A DNA stretch of 64,000 bases from JAJDXO01 sp965221855 (GTDB taxonomy: Bacteria > Pseudomonadota > Alphaproteobacteria > Rhodospirillales > UBA2165), in the NCBI GenBank assembly GCA_965221855.1, contig CBDCSV010000002.1:166173-230172 (forward strand). Direction: 5' to 3'. Within the stretch, counting starts at the first letter, position 1, and each line of letters starts with the position of its first letter. The position numbers and the translations under genes were made by a program. This document shows positions 32,006 to 40,879 of the stretch, in pieces. The notes below the pieces were generated by a model. The model ran no database searches and was not told the origin of the DNA. It saw nothing but the letters and a program-made list of their open reading frames with translations.

Positions 32006-33262
32006 CTATCCGGATTTTGCGGCCGATTTGGGCGACATGACCGCATGCGGGCGGATAAACGCAAGATAGAGCACCAGCGACGTGATGCCGACCACCGCGA
32101 CCATGACGGCCATTGGCCACTGTGTGCCGTCCGCGAACGCCGATAACAGAAATGACGCCCCGGCGATCGCCAATCCCTGGACGACCCCGAAGACGGAGGA
32201 GGCGGTGCCCGCCGTGTGCGAGAAAGGCGTGAGGGCGGCGGCGACGGTTTGCGGTGATCCCAGTGCAAACGCGAACAGGAAGAAGAACATGGGGATGGTG
32301 ATCCACACGGCCGAGACCACGCCGGCCGCGGAGAGACCCAGAAGGGTGGCGCCGGAGGTTGCCGCCACGATCGCCGCGGCGAGAAGCACTCTCCGAATGC
32401 CGGCGCGGACGACGACCCGGCTGGACACAAGGCTCCCGGCGACCGAGCCGGAAAACACGATCCCGACAGCCACGGCGTAAGCTCCCGGACTCTCGCCGAG
32501 GAAGGTGATGTAGACCGGCGCCGACGCGGAGACGAAGGAGATCAGGCCCATGGAAAACATGCAGTTGACGGCGAGGTTGGCCCGGAATACCGGATTTCGG
32601 AGGATCTGCGCATAGTCGCCGAGAAGCCTCCCCATCCCCCGGTAGTCCCCGCCGCCGGCCGGCGCGGTCTCCGGCAGTTTCGTAACGACCAGAATCAAGA
32701 CGATCAGGGCGAGTGCCGACAAAAGATAGAAGTCCGCCCGCCAGCCGTACAGTTCCAATAGCTGGCTGCCGACGAAGGGCGAGAGAACCGAGGACATGCC
32801 GAGCGCCAGATAGACGAAACTCAGCAGCCGGGCGGCCCGCTCGGCGGTGAACATGTCCCGGATGATCGTCCGGGACAGCAGGATGAAGGCCGCGGTGGCC
32901 AGCCCCTGGATGAACCGCACCCACAGGAACCAGTCGAAATCGGGGACGAATGTGATTGCCGCGGTGGAAATGACGTAGACCATGAGGCCGCCCACCAGCA
33001 GCCGCCGGCGTCCGAACCGGTCGGACCAAGGGCCGACGAAGAACTGGCCGATCGCCAGCGCCAGCGACATCAATCCGATCGACAGCTCGACGTCGCCCTC
33101 GCCGGCGCGCAGTTCATCGACGATGGCCGGCATCGCCGGCAGCACCAGTTCGAACGCCATGGGTCCCAACACGGCGGCGCCACAGATGGCGGCCATGATG
33201 AAGACGAGATCGCGTCCCCCCGGTTGCTCTCCCGGTCGTTCCCCTGGGGTATCGGACATCAC
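32006..33262 (-). CDS. Bcr/CflA-type MFS drug transporter
   Basis: A 418-residue MFS protein with a hydrophilic N-terminal tail of about 17 residues. Then LGPMAFELVLPAMPAIVDEL (span 1), GPWSDRFGRRRLLVGGL (motif A) and RFIQGLATAAFILLSRTIIRDMF (span 4). It heads the run and its start overlaps the end of the cyclotransferase-like gene by 4 bases, so at least four genes appear to be coupled. Substrate unknown; family members export antibiotics or peptides. Confidence 0.9.
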   Translation of the reverse strand: MMSDTPGERPGEQPGGRDLVFIMAAICGAAVLGPMAFELVLPAMPAIVDELRAGEGDVELSIGLMSLALAIGQFFVGPWSDRFGRRRLLVGGLMVYVISTAAITFVPDFDWFLWVRFIQGLATAAFILLSRTIIRDMFTAERAARLLSFVYLALGMSSVLSPFVGSQLLELYGWRADFYLLSALALIVLILVVTKLPETAPAGGGDYRGMGRLLGDYAQILRNPVFRANLAVNCMFSMGLISFVSASAPVYITFLGESPGAYAVAVGIVFSGSVAGSLVSSRVVVRAGIRRVLLAAAIVAATSGATLLGLSAAGVVSAVWITIPMFFFLFAFALGSPQTVAAALTPFSHTAGTASSVFGVVQGLAIAGASFLLSAFADGTQWPMAVMVAVVGITSLVLYLAFIRPHAVMSPKSAAKSG

Positions 33263-33735
33263 AGCCGTCCCGTGGTCGGGATGCGGTTCAGTTGATTGAC
33301 GTAGTCATGGGGCAATCCCCAGTGCCGGGCGCCGCGCAGCATGTGGGCGACGTAGGTGAGGCTCGGCGGCAGCACGAACCGGGTCGGGGCGGCGAGGTAG
33401 ATTTCCGCGGCCATGGGGCGGGATTCGTCCCCCTCCGCGGCGATCAGCCGGGTATCGCGGGTATAGCGGTTGCCCCGGGCGGCGTGGGGCCGGTAACCCT
33501 CCGCGGCGTCCAGCCGCTGAATGTCCCGGGTCTTCCCCAGGCGGTAGACCACGCCCCAGACCTCGGCGCCGTCGTCGGCGACCACGCCGGCCACCCCGCA
33601 GCGCCGCCGGGGCGACCGGCGGGTGAAAGCCAGCCGGTGATCGGCAAGCCGGGCAATGGTGACGAACCGGGAGGACGGACAGCGCCGGCGCATTTGATGC
33701 GGGTCCATGTTCGACCCGTTGGCGAAGTAGAGCAT
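33259..33735 (-). CDS. Gamma-glutamylcyclotransferase-like (AIG2/BtrG fold) protein
   Basis: A 158-residue protein opening with MLYFANGSNMDPHQMRRRCP, the YxYGSNM substrate loop of the GGCT fold. The catalytic-acid motif RLDAAEGYRP (near residue 75-85) follows. These enzymes release 5-oxoproline from gamma-glutamyl peptides or amines. The C-terminal helical part ends SLTYVAHMLRGARHWGLP. The stop overlaps the start of the first MFS gene by 4 bases, linking peptide or amine metabolism with export (inference). Confidence 0.88.
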   Translation of the reverse strand: MLYFANGSNMDPHQMRRRCPSSRFVTIARLADHRLAFTRRSPRRRCGVAGVVADDGAEVWGVVYRLGKTRDIQRLDAAEGYRPHAARGNRYTRDTRLIAAEGDESRPMAAEIYLAAPTRFVLPPSLTYVAHMLRGARHWGLPHDYVNQLNRIPTTGRL

Positions 33736-33806
33736 GGGGGATGATACCGGCTGGACGCGGAAGCGAAAGGCCGGAGAGAAGCCGCCGGCGCGACCCGTCG
33801 ATGTAA

Positions 33807-33834
33807 AAGGGCCGCCCCTCCGGGCGGCCCTTCG
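33807..33834 (-). terminator. Hairpin downstream of glnA
   Basis: AAGGGCCGCCC (33807-33817) pairs perfectly with GGGCGGCCCTT (33822-33832). On the minus strand it follows the glnA stop by 24 bases and is followed by TTTACATC. It is a probable intrinsic terminator of glnBA. Confidence 0.7.
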
Positions 33835-33855
33835 CGGTTGACGATGCGGTTCGCC

Positions 33856-35277
33856 TCAGGCGGAGTAGTACATGGCGAACTCGACCGGATGAGGCGTGTG
33901 CTCCATGGCGTGGACTTCTTCGGTCCGGAGATCAATGTAGCCGTCGATCTGGTCGTCGGAGAACACGTCGCCGGCCTTGAGGAAGTCCCGGTCGGCGTCG
34001 AGGTTCTCGAGCGCTTCGCGCAACGAACCGCAAACCGTCGGCACGCCTTCGAGCTCCTCGGGCGGCAGGTCGTAGAGGTCCTTGTCCATGGCGTCGCCCG
34101 GATCCATCTTGTTCTGGATGCCGTCCAGGCCGGCCATGAGCATCGCCGCGAATGCGAGATAAGCGTTGGCCTGCGCATCCGGGAAGCGGACTTCCACCCG
34201 CTTGCCGCCGGGGCTGGTGGAGAACGGAATCCGGCAGGACGCCGAACGGTTGCGGGCCGAGTAGGCCAGCAGCACCGGCGCCTCGAAACCCGGGATCAGC
34301 CGCTTGTAGCTGTTGGTGGTCGGGTTCGAAAACGCGTTGATCGCCTTGGCGTGCTTGATGATGCCGCCGATGTAATGCAGCGCCGCCTCCGAGAGATCGG
34401 CATAGCCGGACCCGGCGAAGATCGGCTTGCCGTCGTTCCACACGGACTGGTGGGTGTGCATGCCCGACCCGTTGTCGTCGATGACCGGCTTCGGCATGAA
34501 GGTCGCGGTCTTGCCGTAGGCGTGGCTGACCATCTGCACGACATATTTGTACATTTGCAGGTTGTCGGCGCAGCGGACCAGGGTATCGAACTTGATGCCG
34601 AGCTCGTTCTGCGACGGCGCCACCTCGTGGTGATGCTTCTCCATGGTCACGCCCATGTCCTGCAGGGTGGTCACCATCTCGGAACGCAGGTCCGACATGC
34701 TGTCCACGGGCGGGACGGGGAAGTAGCCGCCCTTGACCGGGGGGCGGTGGCCGGTGTTGCCGTCGGCGAATTCGGTGCCCGAGTTGTAGGGGCCTTCCTC
34801 ATGGTCGATGGAATAGAAGGTGTTGTTCATCGAGACGTCGAAACGAACGTCGTCAAAGACGAAGAACTCCGGCTCCGGGCCGAAATAGGCGGTGTCGCCG
34901 ATGCCGGTGCTGCCGAGATACGCCTCGGCGCGTTTGGCGACCGAGCGGGGATCGCGCGAATAGGGCTGGCCGGTAAGCGGATCATGAACGTCGCAGAACA
35001 TGATCAGCGTCGGCTGCGCGGCGAACGGATCCATCACCGCGGTGCCCGGGTCGGGGATCAGCGCCATGTCGGATTCATTGATCGCCTTCCAGCCGGCGAT
35101 GGAGGAGCCGTCGAAGAAGATGCCGTCGGTGTAGGCGCCGTCGTCGATGGTCTCGGGAAGCTGGGTCAGATGCTGCCACTTGCCTCGCGGGTCGGTGAAG
35201 CGAAGATCGATGTGTCTGACATCATGGTCTTTGACGACCTTCGCCACGTCGTCCGGGGTTTTGCAGTTGAGACTCAT
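33856..35277 (-). CDS. glnA: Glutamine synthetase, type I
   Basis: A 473-residue GSI-beta type enzyme that makes glutamine from glutamate, ammonia and ATP as a dodecamer. Landmarks: DGSSIAGWKAINESDMALIPD (metal-binding beta-grasp junction), FGPEPEFFVFDDVRF, KHHHEVAPSQNELGIKFD, FMPKPVIDDNGSGMHTHQSVW, NRSASCRIP, and EVRFPDAQANAYL. The adenylylation Tyr lies in DLYDLPPEE near residue 398, so activity should be tuned by GlnE. It follows glnB by 69 bases and is probably expressed from the same nitrogen-controlled promoter. Confidence 0.97.
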   Translation of the reverse strand: MSLNCKTPDDVAKVVKDHDVRHIDLRFTDPRGKWQHLTQLPETIDDGAYTDGIFFDGSSIAGWKAINESDMALIPDPGTAVMDPFAAQPTLIMFCDVHDPLTGQPYSRDPRSVAKRAEAYLGSTGIGDTAYFGPEPEFFVFDDVRFDVSMNNTFYSIDHEEGPYNSGTEFADGNTGHRPPVKGGYFPVPPVDSMSDLRSEMVTTLQDMGVTMEKHHHEVAPSQNELGIKFDTLVRCADNLQMYKYVVQMVSHAYGKTATFMPKPVIDDNGSGMHTHQSVWNDGKPIFAGSGYADLSEAALHYIGGIIKHAKAINAFSNPTTNSYKRLIPGFEAPVLLAYSARNRSASCRIPFSTSPGGKRVEVRFPDAQANAYLAFAAMLMAGLDGIQNKMDPGDAMDKDLYDLPPEELEGVPTVCGSLREALENLDADRDFLKAGDVFSDDQIDGYIDLRTEEVHAMEHTPHPVEFAMYYSA

Positions 35278-35346
35278 TTCTTAGTTCCTTTCGTTAAGTC
35301 GTCCAGTACTGGGTATTCGTGTCCATGATCCGGGGGGAATCGCGAG

Positions 35347-35685
35347 CTAGATGGCTTCCGCACCGCGCTCGCCGGTCCGGATTCGAATGGCTTCGTCGAT
35401 GGAAGAGATGAAGATCTTGCCGTCGCCGATCCGGCCCGTGTAGGCGGCCTTCTGTATGGCTTCGACAGCGGTTTCCAACTGGCCGTCATCGACCACCAGT
35501 TCGATTTTCACCTTGGGCAGGAAATCAACCACGTATTCCGCCCCTCGATAGAGTTCCGTATGGCCTTTTTGCCGGCCGAAGCCCTTGGCCTCGACCACGG
35601 TGATTCCGTGCAAGCCGATGTCCTGGAGCGCCTCCTTGATCTCATCGAGCTTGAAGGGTTTGATTATGGCTTCGATCTTTTTCAT
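35347..35685 (-). CDS. glnB: Nitrogen regulatory protein PII
   Basis: A 112-residue PII trimer subunit. MKKIEAIIKPFKLDEIKEAL at the N terminus, the T-loop HTELYRGAEYVVDFLPK with uridylylation Tyr51, and the B-loop YTGRIGDGKIFIS are all intact. It integrates ATP/ADP, 2-oxoglutarate and glutamine signals and controls GlnE and NtrB. Its position upstream of glnA, and no amtB neighbour, indicates GlnB rather than GlnK. A sigma-54-type promoter lies 79 bases upstream. Confidence 0.96.
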   Translation of the reverse strand: MKKIEAIIKPFKLDEIKEALQDIGLHGITVVEAKGFGRQKGHTELYRGAEYVVDFLPKVKIELVVDDGQLETAVEAIQKAAYTGRIGDGKIFISSIDEAIRIRTGERGAEAI

Positions 35686-35763
35686 TCAGGCATGCCTTCA
35701 GGTTTGTCCTCCGCGCGGCCGGGCCCCCACGCCGTGGCGGGCTTCCCGCGGCGGTGCTCACTT

Positions 35764-35779
35764 AGCACCTCCCGTGCCA
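35764..35779 (-). promoter_or_regulatory. Sigma-54 promoter of glnBA
   Basis: Read on the minus strand this is TGGCACGGGAGGTGCT. The consensus TGGCACG-N4-TTGCW differs at only one base (T to G in the -12 element), with GG and GC at the right spacing. It is located 79 bases upstream of glnB. Overlapping GCAC/GTGC half-sites could also serve NtrC. Confidence 0.75.
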
Positions 35780-35839
35780 ACCGGCCGGCCGGTGGGGGTG
35801 TCGCCTTAACATATTGAACATAATGAATAAAATGACTTG

Positions 35840-35871
35840 CGCCGGACGGGAATTTCGGACCGTGTCCGGCG
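35840..35871. repeat. Inverted repeat in the glnB-aminotransferase gap
   Basis: CGCCGGAC (35840-35847) pairs with GTCCGGCG (35864-35871) across 16 bases. It lies in the 305-base divergent region between glnB and the aminotransferase, and could be an activator site or a chance hairpin. The region also has an AT-rich stretch at 35810-35835, a likely upstream binding region for glnB. Confidence 0.4.
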
Positions 35872-35990
35872 GATTGACTAATAATGAGGCAACTGCTCAG
35901 AAAGGTGGCGGAAGCCTCGGCGCCCATCAAGGCCCTGACCTGCCCGAACGGGTGTGCTAGAGGTGGTGAAGCTGTAGGGAAGGGAAGAAA

Positions 35991-37151
35991 TTGAAACCCA
36001 CCAACTCGATCCTCGGCGGTTACGGGACGACCATCTTCACAATCATGTCGGCGCTGGCCGTCGAGCATGAGGCGATCAACCTGGGCCAGGGGTTTCCGGA
36101 CACGGATGGTCCGGAAGACATCTTGCGCGCGGCGGCGGACGCGTCGGTCAACGGGCCGAACCAGTACCCGCCGATGATGGGCATCCCGGAGCTTCGCCAG
36201 GCGGTCGCCGCCCACAACAAGCGGTTCTACGGCCTCGATATGGACTGGCGGACCGAGACCATGGTCACCTCCGGCGCCACCGAGGCGCTGGCGGCCTGCC
36301 TGTTCGGCGTGATCGAGCCGGGCGACGAGGCGGTGCTCATCGAGCCGCTGTATGACAGCTATCTGCCGATCCTGCAGCGGGCCGGCGGCGTCGCCAGGCT
36401 CGTCCGCATCGAGCCGCCGGACTGGGAACTGCCGCGGGACGCCCTGGAGGCCGCATTTTCCGACAGAACCAAGCTGATCATGATCAATTCGCCCATGAAC
36501 CCGTCCTCCAAGGTGTTCAGCCGGGACGAACTGGCATTCATCGCCGGGCTGCTGGAAAAACACGATGCCTATGCGATTTGCGACGAGGTCTACGAACATT
36601 TGATTTTCGATGGTCTGCCCCATGTGCCGCTGATGACCCTGCCGGGAATGCGGGAGCGCTGCCTGCGCATAGGATCGGCGGGGAAGACCTTCTCCCTCAC
36701 CGGCTGGAAGGTCGGCTACGTCTCGGGCCCGCCGGACCTCATCGGCGCGGCCGCTAAGGCGCACCAGTTCCTCACCTTCACCACGCCGCCCAATCTCCAG
36801 CGGGCCGTGGCGCAGGGACTCAACAAGGACACGGACTATTTCACCGGCCTCGGCGCGGAGATGGAGGGCAAGCGGGACCGGCTGGCCGAGGGGCTGGCGC
36901 GGGTCGGTTTCGATGTCATGGATGCCCAAGGCACCTATTTCATCACCACCGATTTTCGGCCGTTGGGGTTCAATGGCGACGACGTGGCGTTCTGCAAACA
37001 CATCACCACCGAGGCCAAGGTCGCCGCGGTGCCGGTAAGCGCCTTCTATCAGGAGGCGGACGTGGACCATTTCGCCCGGTTCTGCTTCTGCAAACAGGAT
37101 GCGATCCTGGACGAAGCCCTCGCGCGATTGGCGGCACATTTCGGCGCCTGA
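35991..37151 (+). CDS. PLP-dependent class I/II aminotransferase
   Basis: A 386-residue fold-type I aminotransferase. It opens with AINLGQGFPDTDGPEDI and NQYPPMMGIPELRQAVA. The cofactor sites are TSGATEAL, NSPMNPSSKV and CDEVYEHLIFD, with Schiff-base Lys232 in GSAGKTFSLTGWKVGY. The sequence pattern resembles the kynurenine/methionine aminotransferase group (YbdL-like), which often acts on oxo-acids in salvage pathways. Start TTG 35991 is preceded by GGGAAG and gives the expected N terminus. The exact amino acid is undetermined. It is divergent from glnB, though whether nitrogen-regulated is unclear. Confidence 0.88.
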   Translation: MKPTNSILGGYGTTIFTIMSALAVEHEAINLGQGFPDTDGPEDILRAAADASVNGPNQYPPMMGIPELRQAVAAHNKRFYGLDMDWRTETMVTSGATEALAACLFGVIEPGDEAVLIEPLYDSYLPILQRAGGVARLVRIEPPDWELPRDALEAAFSDRTKLIMINSPMNPSSKVFSRDELAFIAGLLEKHDAYAICDEVYEHLIFDGLPHVPLMTLPGMRERCLRIGSAGKTFSLTGWKVGYVSGPPDLIGAAAKAHQFLTFTTPPNLQRAVAQGLNKDTDYFTGLGAEMEGKRDRLAEGLARVGFDVMDAQGTYFITTDFRPLGFNGDDVAFCKHITTEAKVAAVPVSAFYQEADVDHFARFCFCKQDAILDEALARLAAHFGA

Positions 37152-37539
37152 ATTTACCCGCTTTGTCAATTGAGAAAATTTAAATATCTATCTGATAAAT
37201 ATCAAAAATATGATGAGTTTACTTTAGCGGACGCACAATCCGGCGTGCGCGAACAATCGGTGTACATCAAGCCGCGGCAAATTCTACTAGTAGAAAAAGT
37301 CATGATGTGGCCGCGCCGGGCCGATCCAAATATCGGCGCTGCTGGACGCCGGCGTCTGACCGGAAAATACGAATCCTTTGAAGGCCGTTCCGGGCCGTAA
37401 TCGGCTCCGATCGAGACCGTTCGTCCGGTCTCCGGCGGCGCCCTTCAGAGTAGGTGAAACCGGGTGCCAGCGCCCGCCCGCAGGACCCCTCAAGCCCGCT
37501 TGACGGGTCACCACCAGAGGTCTACACAGTCGCCACCAC
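37152..37539. other. Intergenic region without a convincing gene
   Basis: The left part (37155-37235) is unusually AT-rich for this genome, with ATAT-containing segments around 37185-37215. The right part is GC-rich. No frame here has a good start or family pattern. The AT-rich part could hold promoter or terminator functions for the flanking aminotransferase and tRNA genes. Confidence 0.4.
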
Positions 37540-37617
37540 GGCGAATGTAGCTCAACTGGTCAGAGCACCGGCTTGTGGTGCCGGGGGTTGTGGGTTCGAG
37601 TCCCATCATTCGCCCCA
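37540..37617 (+). tRNA. tRNA-His (anticodon GTG)
   Basis: Acceptor arm GCGAATG pairs with CATTCGC. The D arm is GCTCAACTGGTCAGAGC, the anticodon arm CCGGC-TTGTGGT-GCCGG gives GTG, and the T arm is GTGGG-TTCGAGT-CCCAT. An extra encoded G at position -1 (37540) faces a C before the encoded CCA (37615-37617), the identity mark of tRNA-His. Confidence 0.95.
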
Positions 37618-37771
37618 TTCGCCTACCACGGCGTCGTCCGCCATACGGCCAAGGAAACCAAGCCACTATGACCAATCCGGTTTTTTCCTATGGATCGGAC
37701 CGCGACTCGTATAGTTCTTGGACATCGGCGGTGATGCCTGGGGCCGCCTCGAACGCCGGAGTGCGCGCCTA

Positions 37772-39793
37772 ATGTCCCCCGACCAGACGGTCACCGCCCT
37801 GCAAGATTCCCGATCCGCCCCCGCGCCCGACCTGTTCCAGATGGCCAATGCAATCCGCTTTCTCTCGGCCGACGCCGTCGAGAGGGCCAATTCCGGGCAT
37901 CCGGGGATGCCCATGGGCATGGCCGACGCGGCGACGGTGCTGTTTACCCGGTTCCTGAAGTTCGATCCCTCGGCGCCGAACTGGGCCGACCGGGACCGCT
38001 TCGTGCTGTCGGCGGGGCACGGCTCCATGCTGCTCTATTCGCTCCTCTACCTGACCGGGTACGAGGACATGACCATCGACGAGATCAGGAACTTCCGTCA
38101 GCTCGGATCGAAAACCGCGGGCCACCCGGAATACGGCCACGCCGCCGGGATCGAGGTCACCACCGGTCCCCTGGGGCAGGGGCTGGCCATGGCGGTGGGG
38201 CTGGCCCTCGCCGAACGCCTGCGCAACGCCCGCTATGGGGATGGGCTGGTCGACCACTACACCTATGTGATCGCCGGCGACGGCTGCCTGATGGAAGGGA
38301 TCAGCCACGAGGCGATCTCCTTCGCCGGCCATCTGGGCCTCGGCAAGCTCATCGTCCTGTTCGACGACAATGCGGTCTCCATCGACGGCGGGACCGGCCT
38401 CGCGGTTTCCGACGATCAGGCCGCCCGGTTCGCGTCCAGCGGCTGGGACGTGCAGGCCGTCGACGGCCATGATCACGGGGCGGTCGCGGCGGCCATCGAG
38501 GCGGCCAGGAAGACCGATGCGCCGTCCATGATCGCCTGCAAGACCACCATCGGCTTCGGCGCGCCGACCAAGGCGGGGACCGCCGCCACTCACGGCGCGC
38601 CCCTGGGTGACGACGAAATCGCCGGCGCCCGCGAGGCGCTTGGCTGGAGCGCGGAGCCGTTCGAGGTGCCCGAGGACATCCTCGCCGCATGGCGCGCGTT
38701 CGGCTCCCGGGGAGCCGCCGACCATAACGCCTGGGCCGGCCGGCTGGCCGCCGCGGACGCCGAAACCAGGGCGAACTTCGAGCGGCGGTCACGCGGCGAC
38801 CTGCCGGCGGGTTGGGAAGAAGCGCTCAACGCCCACAAGAGGGCGGTCAGCGAGGAAGCGCCGGGATGGGCGACCCGCAAGGCCTCCGGCGAAGCGCTCG
38901 GCGCTCTCCTCGACAGGATCCCGCTGTTGGTCGGCGGATCGGCGGACCTCACCGGCTCGGTCAACACCAAGACCGGGTCGTCCAGAGTGATCTCGGCGGA
39001 CGATTATTCCGGCAACTACATTCACTACGGCGTGCGGGAATTCGGCATGGCCGCGATCATGAACGGGCTCGCCCTGCACGGCGGGATCGTGCCCTACGGC
39101 GGGACGTTCCTGGTGTTCGCCGATTATATGCGGCCGGCGCTCCGGCTTTCGGCCCTCATGGGGCAGCGGGTGATTTACGTTCTGACCCACGATTCCATCG
39201 GCCTCGGCGAGGATGGGCCGACCCATCAGCCGGTCGAGACGCTGGCCTCGCTCCGGGCCATCCCGAATCTCAATGTCTTCCGGCCGGCGGACGGGGTGGA
39301 AACCGCCGAATGCTGGGCACTGGCGTTGCAGGCGGCGTCGAGCCCCTCGGTCCTCTCGCTGACCCGGCAGGGGGTGCCGACTGTCCGCACCGGGCATACG
39401 GACGAGAACCTGTCGGCCCGCGGCGGTTATGTGCTGTTGGAGGCGGACGGAGAGCGCGCGGTGACGATCCTCGCCACCGGCTCCGAGGTCGGCCTCGCGC
39501 TGGCCGCCCGCGAGACGTTGCAGGCCGACGGTCATCCGACGGCGGTGGTGTCCATGCCGTGCGCCGGCCTGTTCGACCGGCAGGACGCCGGCTACCGGGC
39601 CGAAGTGCTGGGAGACGGCGCGCGGGTAGCGGTGGAGGCGGCGGTGTCCCTCGGCTGGGAAAAGTACCTCGGGCCGGCCGGAAGGTTCGTCGGCATGTCC
39701 GGCTTTGGCGCATCGGCGCCGGCGGGGGATTTGTACAATCACTTCGGCATAACGGCCGAAGCCGTGGTGGCGGCGGCCAAGGAGCAGCTATAG
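37772..39793 (+). CDS. tkt: Transketolase
   Basis: A 673-residue thiamine-diphosphate enzyme transferring two-carbon units in the pentose phosphate or Calvin pathway. Key features: SGHPGMPMGMADAA (His), TGPLGQGLAMAVGLA, the GDGCLMEGISHEA...DNAVSIDG cofactor motif, TIGFGAPTKAGTAATHGAPLG, the pyrimidine domain GVREFGMAAIMNGLA, and DSIGLGEDGPTHQPVE. ATG 37772 places the family N terminus (LFQMANAIRFLSADAVERANSGHPG) about 18 residues in. It is followed by a class I aldolase and an epimerase gene, with no gap or pgk gene between them as in many relatives. Confidence 0.95.
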   Translation: MSPDQTVTALQDSRSAPAPDLFQMANAIRFLSADAVERANSGHPGMPMGMADAATVLFTRFLKFDPSAPNWADRDRFVLSAGHGSMLLYSLLYLTGYEDMTIDEIRNFRQLGSKTAGHPEYGHAAGIEVTTGPLGQGLAMAVGLALAERLRNARYGDGLVDHYTYVIAGDGCLMEGISHEAISFAGHLGLGKLIVLFDDNAVSIDGGTGLAVSDDQAARFASSGWDVQAVDGHDHGAVAAAIEAARKTDAPSMIACKTTIGFGAPTKAGTAATHGAPLGDDEIAGAREALGWSAEPFEVPEDILAAWRAFGSRGAADHNAWAGRLAAADAETRANFERRSRGDLPAGWEEALNAHKRAVSEEAPGWATRKASGEALGALLDRIPLLVGGSADLTGSVNTKTGSSRVISADDYSGNYIHYGVREFGMAAIMNGLALHGGIVPYGGTFLVFADYMRPALRLSALMGQRVIYVLTHDSIGLGEDGPTHQPVETLASLRAIPNLNVFRPADGVETAECWALALQAASSPSVLSLTRQGVPTVRTGHTDENLSARGGYVLLEADGERAVTILATGSEVGLALAARETLQADGHPTAVVSMPCAGLFDRQDAGYRAEVLGDGARVAVEAAVSLGWEKYLGPAGRFVGMSGFGASAPAGDLYNHFGITAEAVVAAAKEQL

Positions 39794-39835
39794 GCGTTGC
39801 CGCTTGCGGATGCGGATCAGGAAACGGAGGAATTC

Positions 39836-40849
39836 ATGGATCTAGGTCAACTTTCTTCAATCGCGGAAGCCATGGTCTCGGACAGCCGGGGCCTGCTGGC
39901 GGCGGACGAAAGCACTTCGACCATCAAAAAGCGGTTCGACGGCATAAATGTGGTCTCGACCGAAGACGCCCGCCGCGACTACCGGGAGATGCTGTTCCGC
40001 ACGGCCGGGCTGGGCGAGTTCATCAGCGGTGTCATCCTGTATGACGAGACGATCCGTCAGTCGGCGGCCGACGGCACGCCGCTGGTCACGATTCTGGAGA
40101 GCCAGAATATTCTGCCCGGCATCAAGGTCGATACGGGCGCCAAGCCGCTCGCCGGGTCGGACGGCGAGACGGTCACCGAGGGCCTGGACGGGCTTGCGGA
40201 TCGCGTCGCCGAATACGCGGAACTCGGCGCCAAGTTCGCCAAGTGGCGGGCAGTGATCAAGATCGGCGACGGCATCCCGAGCGCGGCCGCCATCCACGTC
40301 AATGCGCACGCGCTGGCCCGCTATGCCAGGATCTGCCAGGAAGGCGGCCTGGTGCCGATCGTCGAGCCCGAAGTCCTGATGGATGGGGACCACACCATCG
40401 AAGACTGCGCCGAGGTGACCGAGGAAACGTTGAACGCGGTCTATTCCGAACTGTTCGCCCAAGGCGTCATGCTCGAAGGCACCATCCTCAAGCCCAACAT
40501 GGTGATTTCGGGCAAGGATTGTCCGGAACAGGCCGGGGCCGAGGATGTCGCCTCATTGACCGTGGCGGTGCTGAAGCGCACCGTGCCGTCGGCGGTGCCG
40601 GGCATCATGTTCCTTTCGGGCGGACAAAGCGAAATTCAGGCGACCGAACACCTCAACGCCATGAATGCCGGCCATTCGCCGTTGCCGTGGAAGCTCAGCT
40701 ACTCCTATGGCCGGGCGCTGCAGGAAGGCGCCCTCGAGGCGTGGGGCGGCGATACGGCGAACAACGAGGCGGCCCAGGCCCGGTTGCTGGAGCGCGCCCG
40801 CCTCAATAGCGCGGCCTGTTCGGCGTCATACATGGGGGAGGCCGCTTAG
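39836..40849 (+). CDS. Fructose-bisphosphate aldolase, class I
   Basis: A 337-residue Schiff-base aldolase. The characteristic N terminus is GLLAADESTSTIKKRF. The class I catalytic lysines lie in AKWRAVIKIG and the Schiff-base site EGTILKPNMVISG. The substrate loop includes MFLSGGQSEIQATEHLNAMN and LSYSYGRALQ. This is the eukaryote-like class I type, which needs no metal. GGAGGAATTC precedes ATG 39836. It sits between transketolase (42-base gap) and rpe (30-base gap), suggesting one carbohydrate operon. Confidence 0.95.
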   Translation: MDLGQLSSIAEAMVSDSRGLLAADESTSTIKKRFDGINVVSTEDARRDYREMLFRTAGLGEFISGVILYDETIRQSAADGTPLVTILESQNILPGIKVDTGAKPLAGSDGETVTEGLDGLADRVAEYAELGAKFAKWRAVIKIGDGIPSAAAIHVNAHALARYARICQEGGLVPIVEPEVLMDGDHTIEDCAEVTEETLNAVYSELFAQGVMLEGTILKPNMVISGKDCPEQAGAEDVASLTVAVLKRTVPSAVPGIMFLSGGQSEIQATEHLNAMNAGHSPLPWKLSYSYGRALQEGALEAWGGDTANNEAAQARLLERARLNSAACSASYMGEAA

Positions 40850-40879
40850 GCGAAGCGATTTGCAGCCCTGGGGACCGGT

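Noticed and set aside
37170..37400. 76-codon frame in the AT-rich gap before tRNA-His
   Set aside because: Non-ATG start without a binding site, mixed composition and no similarity to any family I know.
37669..37774. 34-codon frame ending in TAATG over the transketolase start
   Set aside because: The overlap is attractive, but the ribosome binding site is too far from the start, the peptide has no features and tkt has a normal start of its own.
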